20,184 nucleotides of DNA from Thermoplasmatota archaeon (GTDB lineage Archaea; Thermoplasmatota; E2; JACPAO01; JAHFTW01): contig JANQNI010000063.1 of NCBI GenBank assembly GCA_028289805.1, positions 1 to 20,184 on the forward strand, read 5' to 3'. Within the stretch, counting starts at the first letter, position 1, and every line of letters begins with the position of its first letter. The notes beneath the pieces are model-generated. The model was not told the DNA's origin and ran no database searches. It saw nothing but the letters and a program-made list of their open reading frames with translations. Position numbers and translations under genes: made by a program. Below are positions 6,787 through 14,890 of the stretch, piece by piece.

Positions 6787-6852
6787 CGCGCAATCTTTGC
6801 GCGTGGCGGACGCAAGGCCGGCGGCTTCGCTGCGCGCCACGCCCGCGCGGGC
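6787..6852. repeat. Cluster of three consecutive inverted repeats
   Basis: First, a perfect 7-bp stem, CGCGCAA (6787-6793) and TTGCGCG (6797-6803), with a 3-nt loop. Second, GCGTGGCG-ga-CGCA (6801-6814) pairs with TGCG-CGCCACGC (6831-6842), a 12-bp stem with a 2-nt bulge. Third, the perfect 12-bp palindrome GCCCGCGCGGGC (6841-6852). The hairpins overlap at their edges, so they are alternative or stacked folds. They fill the middle of the 264-bp divergent region between the 429-residue gene and the SDR gene. The stretch might be a structured RNA, a protein-binding array or a small repetitive element. Confidence 0.55.
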
Positions 6853-6979
6853 AGGATTTCGGGCGCATCGTAGCACGTCGACGCAGACGAGAAACCAGAC
6901 GGTGCAGGAACTCCGCGCCGCCCCGCGCCCCGCGCACGCCGCCCGCGCCGCCTTTCTACGCGGCCCCCGATGGCGCCCC

Positions 6980-7798
6980 GTGCCCGCCCCCGCCGACCCA
7001 GCGCCCGCCCCCTCCGCCTTCCGCAGCGACCTGTTTCTTGGCCGGCGCGTGCTGGTCACCGGCGGCGCCAGCGGCATCGGCCTCGCCGTCAGCCGCGCGT
7101 TCTGCGACCACGGCGCCGACGTGGTGCTGCTGAGCCGCAACGAAGAGCGGCTCGCCGCGGCCGCCGCCGGGCTCGGCCCCCAGGCGCGGTGGTTCGCGGC
7201 GGACGTGCGCGACGCCGACCGGCTCCAGGAGGTGGCGAGGGAGGTCGGGGACGTGGACGTGCTCGTCAACGCCGCCGCAGGCAACTTCCCCGCGCCGTTT
7301 TCCGCCATGAGCCCCAACGCCTGGCAGAGCGTCCAGGACATCGTGCTGGGCGGCACCGTGAACGCCACGCGCGCCTTCGGAGAACCGATGCTGGGGCGGC
7401 CGGAGGCCGGGTGCAGCATCGTCAACGTCGTCGCCGGCTACGCCTGGACCGGCGCCCCCGGCGTGTCCCACAGCGGTGCCGCCAAGGCCGGCGTGCTGAA
7501 CCTGAGCAAAAGCCTCGCCGTCGAGTGGGCCCCCGCCGTGCGCTGCAACGCCGTCAGCCCCGGCCCCATCGGGGACACGGAGGGCATGAAGCGCCTCGGG
7601 GAGGACCTGGGGCTCGCCGACGCCGTCGTCGCCTCGACGCCTCTGAAGCGCATGGGGGAGGCCCGCGAGGTCGCCGACGCCTGCCTGTTCCTGGCCAGCC
7701 CTGCGGCGAGCTACGTCACCGGCGCCTGCCTCGTCGTCGACGGAGGACAGGACGCCGTCGGCCCCTTCGGGAGCATGCTCACGGCGATGCAGGCATGA
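6980..7798 (+). CDS. SDR oxidoreductase, 2,4-dienoyl-CoA reductase-like
   Basis: The 272-residue Rossmann-fold enzyme has the NAD(P)-binding TGGASGIG at 27-34, an NAAAGNF segment and NAVSPGPIGDTEGMKRLG. The last two resemble 2,4-dienoyl-CoA reductases (DECR), which reduce conjugated double bonds during beta-oxidation of unsaturated fatty acids. In place of the classic Tyr-x3-Lys it has Ser165-x3-Lys169 (SGAAK), the same substitution seen in DECR enzymes, so this is probably not an inactivating change. The start is a GTG at 6980. An AT-richer CTTTCTA about 26 nt upstream suits a leaderless transcript. The last 20 bp overlap the end of the convergent lipoprotein gene. SDR assignment is firm; substrate is inferred. 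Confidence 0.88.
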   Translation: MPAPADPAPAPSAFRSDLFLGRRVLVTGGASGIGLAVSRAFCDHGADVVLLSRNEERLAAAAAGLGPQARWFAADVRDADRLQEVAREVGDVDVLVNAAAGNFPAPFSAMSPNAWQSVQDIVLGGTVNATRAFGEPMLGRPEAGCSIVNVVAGYAWTGAPGVSHSGAAKAGVLNLSKSLAVEWAPAVRCNAVSPGPIGDTEGMKRLGEDLGLADAVVASTPLKRMGEAREVADACLFLASPAASYVTGACLVVDGGQDAVGPFGSMLTAMQA

Positions 7799-8315
7799 CG
7801 AAGGCGACCTGCGCCTCCATGAACCGGCCCGGCACCGGCTCGAACGTCTCGTGGTCGCTGCCGTCGCGCAGCAGGAACCGCAGCGTCCACGTGTAGTTGC
7901 CCGCCGGCGCCGGCGAACCCTCCGCGTCCGCGCCGTCGCCCAACCAGAACGTGCCGTCCCAGGAGTGCAGGAACTCCTTGTGGCCCGCCGGGAACAGGAA
8001 GTCGTAGGCCCAGTCGCACACCACCTCTACCGGCCGCTTGTACGTGTGCGCCGTGCCGTTCTCGTCCGTCACGACCGACTGCCACAGGTAGCCGCAGTCC
8101 TCCTTCGTCTCGTACGTCCGCTCCGAGTCGTTCGTGGTCACCGCGCGCAGGTACGTGATGCCGTCGCGCTGCTCCACCCAAGCAGAGAGCGTCAGTCCGT
8201 CCAGGTCGGGTTGGCGGACCACCAGGGCGTCTTCGGGGACTTCCGGGGGCTCCGCACAGCCGGAGAGGGCAGCAGTCAGGAGAGCGAGGGCCGCAAGGGC
8301 GGCGGGGCCGCGCAT
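7779..8315 (-). CDS. Small lipoprotein with BsuPI-like domain
   Basis: The 178-residue product begins with a signal peptide ending in the lipobox LSGC (Cys about residue 19), so it should be lipid-anchored outside the cell. The rest resembles the BsuPI (intracellular proteinase inhibitor) beta-sandwich: a TTNDSERTYE segment, a VVTDENGTAHTY strand, FPAGHKEFLHSWDGTFW, then PAGNYTWTLRF. That match is by pattern only. The domain is also common in secreted proteins with no known inhibitor role. A GTG at 8366 would extend the protein by 17 residues. The ATG at 8315 is preferred because it starts directly at the signal peptide and an AT-richer GAAATC lies about 26 nt upstream. It converges with the SDR gene. 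Confidence 0.75.
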   Translation of the reverse strand: MRGPAALAALALLTAALSGCAEPPEVPEDALVVRQPDLDGLTLSAWVEQRDGITYLRAVTTNDSERTYETKEDCGYLWQSVVTDENGTAHTYKRPVEVVCDWAYDFLFPAGHKEFLHSWDGTFWLGDGADAEGSPAPAGNYTWTLRFLLRDGSDHETFEPVPGRFMEAQVAFVMPASP

Positions 8316-8441
8316 GGAAGGGGCCGAGACGGTTGGGGATTTCAGGGTTGGGGCAGGCACAGACACCCCGCCGACTTCGCAACCGACGTGCCCAGCGAAG
8401 AGGCCTTTGAAGAAAAACAGTACATTATGGCCCAGGCTTAA

Positions 8442-11400
8442 GTGAAGAAGGCCATTGCGCCATTTTGGAGTGTTCGACCACTCATGACCAAAAATATAAT
8501 TTCTGTTGGGCTCGTTTTAATCCTCCTTTCTGGGAGCATCGGGCCCGCTTCGTTCGCCCAAGATGCAGGAAATCGGATTCTGAATCCCAAGACCATTCAA
8601 GCACTGCTTGAGCCCGAGAGCGAAGGGATCTCTTTCGAGAAGAACCTGGGACAATGGGACCCCCAGGTGCTATACCGAATCCACGCCAACGGAGAGAACG
8701 CATTCATCACCACGAGGGGGCTGGTTTCCATCCTCCAGTCTTTCCCCGATGGATCCTCCAGCGAGCCCGTGGCCTCCGAACCTCCCTTGCAGGGTCGCGA
8801 CGGCGTTGCAGTCCTCCTGCGCTTCGACGGTGCCGATCCCGACGCCACGCCGACGGCGTCCGGACCCCAATCGCGTACCTCCAACTACTTCCTCGGAAAT
8901 GACGAGGCACAGTGGATCACCAGCGTCCCGCACTTCGACCGGATCGCCATCCAGGGACTGTACGAAGGCATCGATCTTGTCTACTACGGCGACCATGGAA
9001 GCCTGAAGTACGACCTCGTCGTTCATCCTGGCGCCGACCCCGGACAGATTCAGATGCGTTTCGAGGGGCAGGACCGCGCGCGCTTGCAGGACGGAGCCCT
9101 CCTGCTTGAAACCCCCCTGGGTTCGCTGCGACACGACGCCCCATACTCGTACCAGCCCGAGGTCTTGGAAGAGGTCACGAGCCGCTACGTGTTCCAGGAG
9201 GACACCGTCCGCTTCTCCCTCGGCGCCTACGACCCGACGATGCCCCTGGTCATCGACCCTCTGGTCTACTCGACGCACCTCGGAGGGTCGGGCGACGAGG
9301 AGGGCTTCGGCGGATTCAACGTGGATGCCGGCGGCCACGCGTACGCCATCGGGCGAACCTCATCCGAGGATTTCCCCACCACACCAGGAGCATTCCAGAC
9401 GAGCAAAGTTGCAGGCTTTGATGCGCAAATTACAAAATTCAGCCCATCTGGATCGGAAATCATGTATTCAACGTACATCGGCGGAGGCAATCTGGACCAT
9501 GGTTACGCAATCGTCCCCGACGCTGCGGGGAACGCCTATGCTGTGATATACACCAAATCGTTGGATGCCCCGACCACCGAGTCGGCCTACGACAGGAGCC
9601 GTTCGGGCACGAGCGATGCACTCATGGTCAAGCTCGACCCGACCGGGTCCGCCCTGCTCTACGCAACGTACCTCGGGGGGTCGGGCGACGACTGGGGGCT
9701 GGGACTCGACGTGGACGGCGCCGGGAACGCCTACGTGACCGGACACACCCGCTCCACCGACTTCCCGACCACGTCAAGCGCCTACCAGACCAACAAGGAG
9801 AATGGCGACGACGTCTTCGTGACCAAGCTCGACGCGAGCGGTTCGAGCCTGCTCTACTCGACGCTCCTGGGAGGCAAATCGAATGAGTTTGCGCACAGCG
9901 TGCGGGTCGAGTCGGGCAGTGCATATGTGGCGGGCAGGACCGGATCCTCGGACTTCCCCACCACCTCCGGCGCCTTCAGCACGTCCCACGCGGGCATCGA
10001 GGATGCATTCGTCACGAAACTGAACCCCGCTGGCTCTGCCCTGGTGTACTCGACGTTCCTGGGCGGAAGCGGCACGGAGATCCATGCCGGCATGGACGTC
10101 CACGGGGGAAGCGCCATCGTTTCCGGCAACACGGACTCCACCGACTTCCCGATCACCCCGCAAGCGTTCCAGACAGGCAGTGGGGGCGGCAGCGACGCAT
10201 ACGTGGTGAAGCTGAGCCCCTCCGGATCCAGCCTGCAATACGCCACGTACGTGGGAGGCTCGGGGCACGAGGAGTGGATCCAGGTCGCCGTGAATGATGC
10301 TGGCGAAGCCTACATCACCGGCCACACGGAGTCCACGAACTTCCCCACCACGCCCGACGCCCACCAACCCGCCAACGCCGGCGGGTCGGATGCGTTCATG
10401 TCCCTCCTCGACCCGTCGGGGTCCCGGTTGGCGTACTCCACCTACCTGGGGGGCTCCAACGATGAACACGGACGCGGAGGGATTGCCGTCGATGCGGGAG
10501 GGAAGATCTACATCAACGGATACACGTCCTCGACGGACTTCCCCACGACCCCTGGCGCCTACCAGACCACCTCAGGAGGCTTGTGGGACGCGTACGTGGC
10601 GGGATTCCAGATCTCCCAGACCGCCAAGACGTTCCTGTCGAGCCCGGGATGCCAGCTTGTTCCCTGCGATGAACACACGCTGGGCTTCACGCAGGACGTC
10701 GCAGACCCCAACGGGAGGCCGACGTTCACCCTGGACTTCGGCGATTTCGACCACCACGCGGACCTCTCGTGCGCAAGCGACTGCTCGTTCTGGATGAAGT
10801 TCGACCTCGCCGCCGCGGCCGTGACCCCCGGCGCGGACGGCCACGCCGGCACCACGCCGGCCGCACGCCTCGAGCGATGGGACGGCTCCACGTGGAACGC
10901 CATCCCCGGCGCGACCGTGGACCTGGAACTGACCTACGACGCCGACGCCAGCGCATACCAGGTCGCGTTCGTTGAGGAATTCCTCTTCGGGGTCGAAGCG
11001 TTCGAGGGCGCCTCGAGCATCACGTACCGGCTCGTGCCCGAGCCCCTGCCGTGGGATGCAACCCAGACCTGGAGCGTCAACCTGGCCGAGGCCCAGGGCC
11101 AACTGGTCGCCCCGCCGGTCCTGCTTGTGCATGGGTGGACGAAGTCCGTTTCCCCGACCTCCGTGCAACCGTCTTGGCAAGACCAACTGGAAGACCACCT
11201 TCGACACGACGCGGTCGTGCGCCATGGCCAGGATCCGTGGGCGTGGTCCGCACCCAACAGCGGCGCGTCGGACGGCATCGTCGGGTTCCTGTACGACAAC
11301 AAGAAGGACTTCCGCCGCGCCTCGGACGACATGATCCAGCAGTTGGCCGTCGCCATCGACGGGGACGCAGTGCAGTTCGACGGCCCCGTGGACATCATCG

Positions 11401-12878
11401 CCCACAGCATGGGAGGCCTCGTCTCCCGGTACTTCATCGAGACCTACCTGCCGGCGCTCGGCGTCTCGCCCGAGACCCACGTGGGGAAGCTTGTGACCCT
11501 GGGGACCCCCCACCTGGGTGCGAAGCTCGCCGACCCATACCTGATCTTCATAGACCAGAACCTCCACCACGTCATACCAGACAGTGACCACCACTACAAA
11601 GCGAAGGGGGACGAGTCGGACGTCGGACGATACGTGTTCGAGCAGTTCGTGGGATGGAGAAACTGGTGGGATCCAGCCCTGGAGCCCATCGATCACCAGG
11701 ACCTGACGTCTCGCATGGCAGATTTCGAACTCAAGTCCACCGCGAACCCCATCCTCAAGGGGATGAACAGAGAAATTGGAGCTCCCGGCGTGGAATACCT
11801 GTTCATTGCAGGATACACGTATAAGAGCGAGTACTACGGGGGGAGCCCGGGAGACCAAACCGTGAGCGTCCACAGTGCCACGGCCGGGCGCGACCCGACA
11901 CAGTGCTTCCGCGTGGAGAACCTGGCCCCCCACAGGGGCCACAACGATTTGCCGCAAACGACGTCCGTTCGTGCGGACATCCGAAGCTTCCTGGCGGGGA
12001 CGGGAGACAGCCTGTGCCAGACCCCACAGGATGCAGACCGCCCCTCGCTCCTGGACCAGATCTTCCGGTGGGCCACAAGGAAGGTGGTATCCCCGCTCGC
12101 CGCGCCATCCACCTCGGCCCCCTCCACGCACGTGGAGGTCGCCTCGTTCCAATGGGACCTGCAGGGCCACGACGGCATCGCGTTCCAGGTGATGGGAGCC
12201 GACGGAGCCCTGGATGCACTCGACCTGGAGTTGGTGGCCCCCGACGGCACCACGTCCCGCTGGTCCAGCAACGGCACCCTGAATGCAACCTGGCACCCGC
12301 GGGTAGACGGGTGGGTGGACTCCCTCGCCGTCGAGGCCCACTCGACCCTGGGCGGAAACTGGACCCTGCGCGCGCTGGGCCCGGAGAGTTTCGAGGGCAC
12401 CCTGGCAGCCATCCCCAGCCTGGTCACGGACGTGCGCATGGACGACCTCACGGAGGACGTCGTGCCATCCAGCGAGCAGACCGTGTTCCGCATCCGACTC
12501 ACGGACGGGGGCGGGGCCGTGACCAACGCGCTCGTCGAGGTACAGGTCCAAGACGAGACGGGGCCCGAGGGCTCCACGGTGGCGCTGTTGGACGACGGGC
12601 AGGGAGCAGACGAGGTGGCCGGCGACGGCACCTACACGGGCACGTGGACCGAAAGCCGTGAGGGCTCCTTCCTCTACGAGGCGACGGCCACCTGGCCCGG
12701 ACACACGCGGCAGGCGTCGGGGGAGGTCGCCATCGTCCACCCCACTGCGGATACGCCCGCGGGAGTCTGCGGAAGCCCAACGACCCTCCATTACATCCTC
12801 CTGGAGCCCGTCTTCACCCTGAAGCTGGATCTCCTACAGGATTGCCTGGAGCGCGTCCTGGCCCCCGTGGCGCCCTGA
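8442..12878 (+). CDS. Secreted SBBP beta-propeller / lipase fusion protein
   Basis: This 1478-residue protein starts with a signal peptide (hydrophobic SVGLVLILLSGSIG, cleavage near FAQDAG). Residues about 57-273 resemble DUF7948, which often precedes SBBP repeats (FEKNLGQWD, then SNYFLGNDE, then GIDLVYYG). Seven SBBP repeats of 64-65 residues follow (about 274-723; YSTYLGGS and DFPTTPGA signatures), enough for one closed seven-bladed propeller. An alpha/beta-hydrolase domain (about 892-1190) shows LLVHGW (His897), nucleophile Ser989 in AHSMGG, LGTPHLG, and likely Asp1138 (GDQTVSVHSA) and His1164 or His1167. A beta-rich C-terminus (about 1320-1440) resembles choice-of-anchor domains (GDGTYTG). 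It probably hydrolyses an extracellular ester or lipid. An ATG at 8484 is an alternative start. Confidence 0.88.
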   Translation: MKKAIAPFWSVRPLMTKNIISVGLVLILLSGSIGPASFAQDAGNRILNPKTIQALLEPESEGISFEKNLGQWDPQVLYRIHANGENAFITTRGLVSILQSFPDGSSSEPVASEPPLQGRDGVAVLLRFDGADPDATPTASGPQSRTSNYFLGNDEAQWITSVPHFDRIAIQGLYEGIDLVYYGDHGSLKYDLVVHPGADPGQIQMRFEGQDRARLQDGALLLETPLGSLRHDAPYSYQPEVLEEVTSRYVFQEDTVRFSLGAYDPTMPLVIDPLVYSTHLGGSGDEEGFGGFNVDAGGHAYAIGRTSSEDFPTTPGAFQTSKVAGFDAQITKFSPSGSEIMYSTYIGGGNLDHGYAIVPDAAGNAYAVIYTKSLDAPTTESAYDRSRSGTSDALMVKLDPTGSALLYATYLGGSGDDWGLGLDVDGAGNAYVTGHTRSTDFPTTSSAYQTNKENGDDVFVTKLDASGSSLLYSTLLGGKSNEFAHSVRVESGSAYVAGRTGSSDFPTTSGAFSTSHAGIEDAFVTKLNPAGSALVYSTFLGGSGTEIHAGMDVHGGSAIVSGNTDSTDFPITPQAFQTGSGGGSDAYVVKLSPSGSSLQYATYVGGSGHEEWIQVAVNDAGEAYITGHTESTNFPTTPDAHQPANAGGSDAFMSLLDPSGSRLAYSTYLGGSNDEHGRGGIAVDAGGKIYINGYTSSTDFPTTPGAYQTTSGGLWDAYVAGFQISQTAKTFLSSPGCQLVPCDEHTLGFTQDVADPNGRPTFTLDFGDFDHHADLSCASDCSFWMKFDLAAAAVTPGADGHAGTTPAARLERWDGSTWNAIPGATVDLELTYDADASAYQVAFVEEFLFGVEAFEGASSITYRLVPEPLPWDATQTWSVNLAEAQGQLVAPPVLLVHGWTKSVSPTSVQPSWQDQLEDHLRHDAVVRHGQDPWAWSAPNSGASDGIVGFLYDNKKDFRRASDDMIQQLAVAIDGDAVQFDGPVDIIAHSMGGLVSRYFIETYLPALGVSPETHVGKLVTLGTPHLGAKLADPYLIFIDQNLHHVIPDSDHHYKAKGDESDVGRYVFEQFVGWRNWWDPALEPIDHQDLTSRMADFELKSTANPILKGMNREIGAPGVEYLFIAGYTYKSEYYGGSPGDQTVSVHSATAGRDPTQCFRVENLAPHRGHNDLPQTTSVRADIRSFLAGTGDSLCQTPQDADRPSLLDQIFRWATRKVVSPLAAPSTSAPSTHVEVASFQWDLQGHDGIAFQVMGADGALDALDLELVAPDGTTSRWSSNGTLNATWHPRVDGWVDSLAVEAHSTLGGNWTLRALGPESFEGTLAAIPSLVTDVRMDDLTEDVVPSSEQTVFRIRLTDGGGAVTNALVEVQVQDETGPEGSTVALLDDGQGADEVAGDGTYTGTWTESREGSFLYEATATWPGHTRQASGEVAIVHPTADTPAGVCGSPTTLHYILLEPVFTLKLDLLQDCLERVLAPVAP

Positions 12879-13210
12879 CGGGCACGGACCTGGAGCCCCG
12901 CACGAGCGCATGCGGGCCCCCCGAACCCCACGCCCCACGGCAGAGACCTCGCGTGTGAGACCCAGTCCTGCACGGCCCCCGCACGCCGTGGATGCGGCCT
13001 GTTTTCCCACTCCACCCACTTCATCCCGCCCACCGCGCCACCCCGTCGGGTGCGGACGCTGCCACGGCCGCGCGGGGGGCCGATGCAGGAGGCGTCTGGC
13101 GCCCAGGGAATCCCCCACAACCCATCAAGTCGCGGTCGCGGGGACGTCCACCCGCCCGAGGCCGCGCGTTGGACCGAAGGGCGGAGGCAACGAAGGGAGT
13201 CGAACCACCC
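12879..13210. other. 330-bp stretch without a recognisable gene
   Basis: This stretch separates the lipase-fusion gene from the convergent end of the archaellum operon. Frames on both strands are Pro/Arg/Gly-rich with no family similarity. I see one small hairpin, CCCGCA (12897-12902) with TGCGGG (12911-12916), about 20 bp after the lipase stop. A tRNA-like GAGTCGAACC occurs near 13195 but lacks the matching arms. I see no T-rich terminator. Confidence 0.6.
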
Positions 13211-14875
13211 CTAGAGGTTGAACACCCTCGGCAGGATGTAGTCGCTCGCCGTCGCCAGCGCCACGGAGATCCACGTCAGCACCACGAGCGCCGGCAATCC
13301 GGCCGGGATGGAGCCCCCGTCGACCAGTTTCAGCATGGAGGCGGCAAGGAAGGAGTGGATGATCAGCAACAGGATGACCATGTCGCCGATGAAGTCCAGG
13401 TCGACGTCGAAGTCGATGGCGAAGGGTTGCAGCTCGGGGTCGACCTCGCCCTCGCCGCCGCTGACGGCGAAGATCTCGCCGAGGACGCCGAGGATGCCGA
13501 CGCCCAGGAAGAGGACGAAGGCCATGGAGCCGGTGAGGCCGAAGAGGGTGCCGCGGAAGGTGCCCGCCGTCGAGTAGCGGGCCTTGCGCAGGTTGAGGAT
13601 GCGAACGACGTTGGCGCTGATGATGTTGCCGACCTTGTCGGCGCCGCCGCCGCTCTTGATGCCCTCGATGAACATCTCGGTGAAGCTGTTGACGAGGTGG
13701 CTGCCGGATTCGGCGGCGAACCAGTCCCAGGCGGCCTTGTCGTTGAGGCGCCACGTGAGGCGGCTGTAGAGGTTGTTGACGATGCCGGTGAGGGGGCCGA
13801 AGTTGTGGGTCTTGACCTGGCTCATGACCTCCCGCACGGAGCCGCCCTTGGCTGCGAGGCTGCTGCCGAGGCTGCGGATGAAGGCGGCGTAGTTGTCCTC
13901 GCGGCGCTTGATGCGGTCCTCGGCCTGGCCGTAGTAGTAGCCGCCGACGGCGAGGGGGCTGACGCCGGTGGCGAGGGCGAAGCTGGTGGGCAGGGGAGTG
14001 AGGAAGACCAGGACAGCGGTGAGGGCGGCGGCGCCGAGGGCGCTGTAGAGGAGGATGCGGCGCAGCCCCTTCTTCTCGGGGGTGAGGATGGGCATCTGGT
14101 GCCAGAGCTGGTCCGCCGGCGTGCGCATGCGCAGCAGGAAGGCCAGCAGGATCTCCATGAAGAGGATGAAGCCCAGAACGGCCAGGAGCATGGTCTCGGG
14201 GTTGCTGCCGGTCAGGACGGGGGTGATGATGGCGAAGATGGCGAGGAAGGCGCCGGACATGATGGTGGACATGTAGATGTCCTTCCAGCTCTCGACCTGG
14301 TAGATGGCGGTCTCGTAGACGGTGGCGTACTCCTTCATGACGACGGCCTGCTCGGCCTCCATGAACGCCTCGAAGTCCTGGCCGGTCTCCATGGCGTGGG
14401 CGAGGCGCTCCAGGAAGTCGGCGAAGATCTGGCTGGGCGTGGAGAGGCCAGCGAACCGGCACGCCTCCGGCAACGCCATCTTCCAGTCGGTGACGAGGCC
14501 GTGGATGCGGCGCAGCTCCTCGGCCAGCGCGCCGTACTCTCGGCGCTCGGAGAGCATGCGGATGACCTCCGTGCGGGGCATGTTGCTCGTCGACAGCACG
14601 CCGAGGTGGGTCATGAAGAAGGGCAGGGAGTTGTCGATTTCCAGCCGCTTGCGGTCGACGGCGGTGAGGGGGTAGAGGGCGACGCCGGCGACGGCGAAGA
14701 ACACCAGCACGACGGGGATGAGCCAGGTGGCCCACGGGGGGAGGAAGGCGCCGAAGGCGAAGGGGGTGGCTGCCGCGAGGACGATGCTCCCCGCCACCGC
14801 AGGCACCCCGATCTTGAGGATGTATTGCCGCGGGGGCATGTTGAGGAGCCGGAACGCCTGCTGGTAGTCGACCAT
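13211..14875 (-). CDS. arlJ: Archaellum platform protein ArlJ (FlaJ)
   Basis: ArlJ is the polytopic membrane platform on which the ArlI ATPase assembles and turns the archaellum. The 554-residue product has the expected layout: two N-terminal membrane helices (about 22-68), a cytoplasmic T2SSF-type domain, further helices near 218-265 and 290-330, a second cytoplasmic domain (about 335-440), and C-terminal helices to the end. An acidic stretch (GGEGEVDPEL) sits in a late loop. Length is close to that of euryarchaeal relatives. It begins 15 bp after the arlI-type gene stop, with a GAGG ribosome-binding element before the ATG, and is the last gene of the operon. Assignment rests on order plus topology. 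Confidence 0.93.
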   Translation of the reverse strand: MVDYQQAFRLLNMPPRQYILKIGVPAVAGSIVLAAATPFAFGAFLPPWATWLIPVVLVFFAVAGVALYPLTAVDRKRLEIDNSLPFFMTHLGVLSTSNMPRTEVIRMLSERREYGALAEELRRIHGLVTDWKMALPEACRFAGLSTPSQIFADFLERLAHAMETGQDFEAFMEAEQAVVMKEYATVYETAIYQVESWKDIYMSTIMSGAFLAIFAIITPVLTGSNPETMLLAVLGFILFMEILLAFLLRMRTPADQLWHQMPILTPEKKGLRRILLYSALGAAALTAVLVFLTPLPTSFALATGVSPLAVGGYYYGQAEDRIKRREDNYAAFIRSLGSSLAAKGGSVREVMSQVKTHNFGPLTGIVNNLYSRLTWRLNDKAAWDWFAAESGSHLVNSFTEMFIEGIKSGGGADKVGNIISANVVRILNLRKARYSTAGTFRGTLFGLTGSMAFVLFLGVGILGVLGEIFAVSGGEGEVDPELQPFAIDFDVDLDFIGDMVILLLIIHSFLAASMLKLVDGGSIPAGLPALVVLTWISVALATASDYILPRVFNL

Positions 14876-14890
14876 GGTGCCTCGGGTCCG

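Noticed and set aside
5486..6979. In-frame 5' extension of the SDR gene opposite the 429-residue gene
   Set aside because: It is antisense, low-complexity and without similarity. The Rossmann fold starts shortly after the GTG at 6980.
12897..12916. Small hairpin after the lipase gene as an intrinsic terminator
   Set aside because: The 6-bp stem is not followed by a T-run; in GC-rich DNA such stems occur by chance.
13190..13213. tRNA T-arm-like GAGTCGAACC at the end of arlJ
   Set aside because: The bases flanking the loop do not pair, and a tRNA in this orientation would lie inside arlJ. No anticodon arm is visible.
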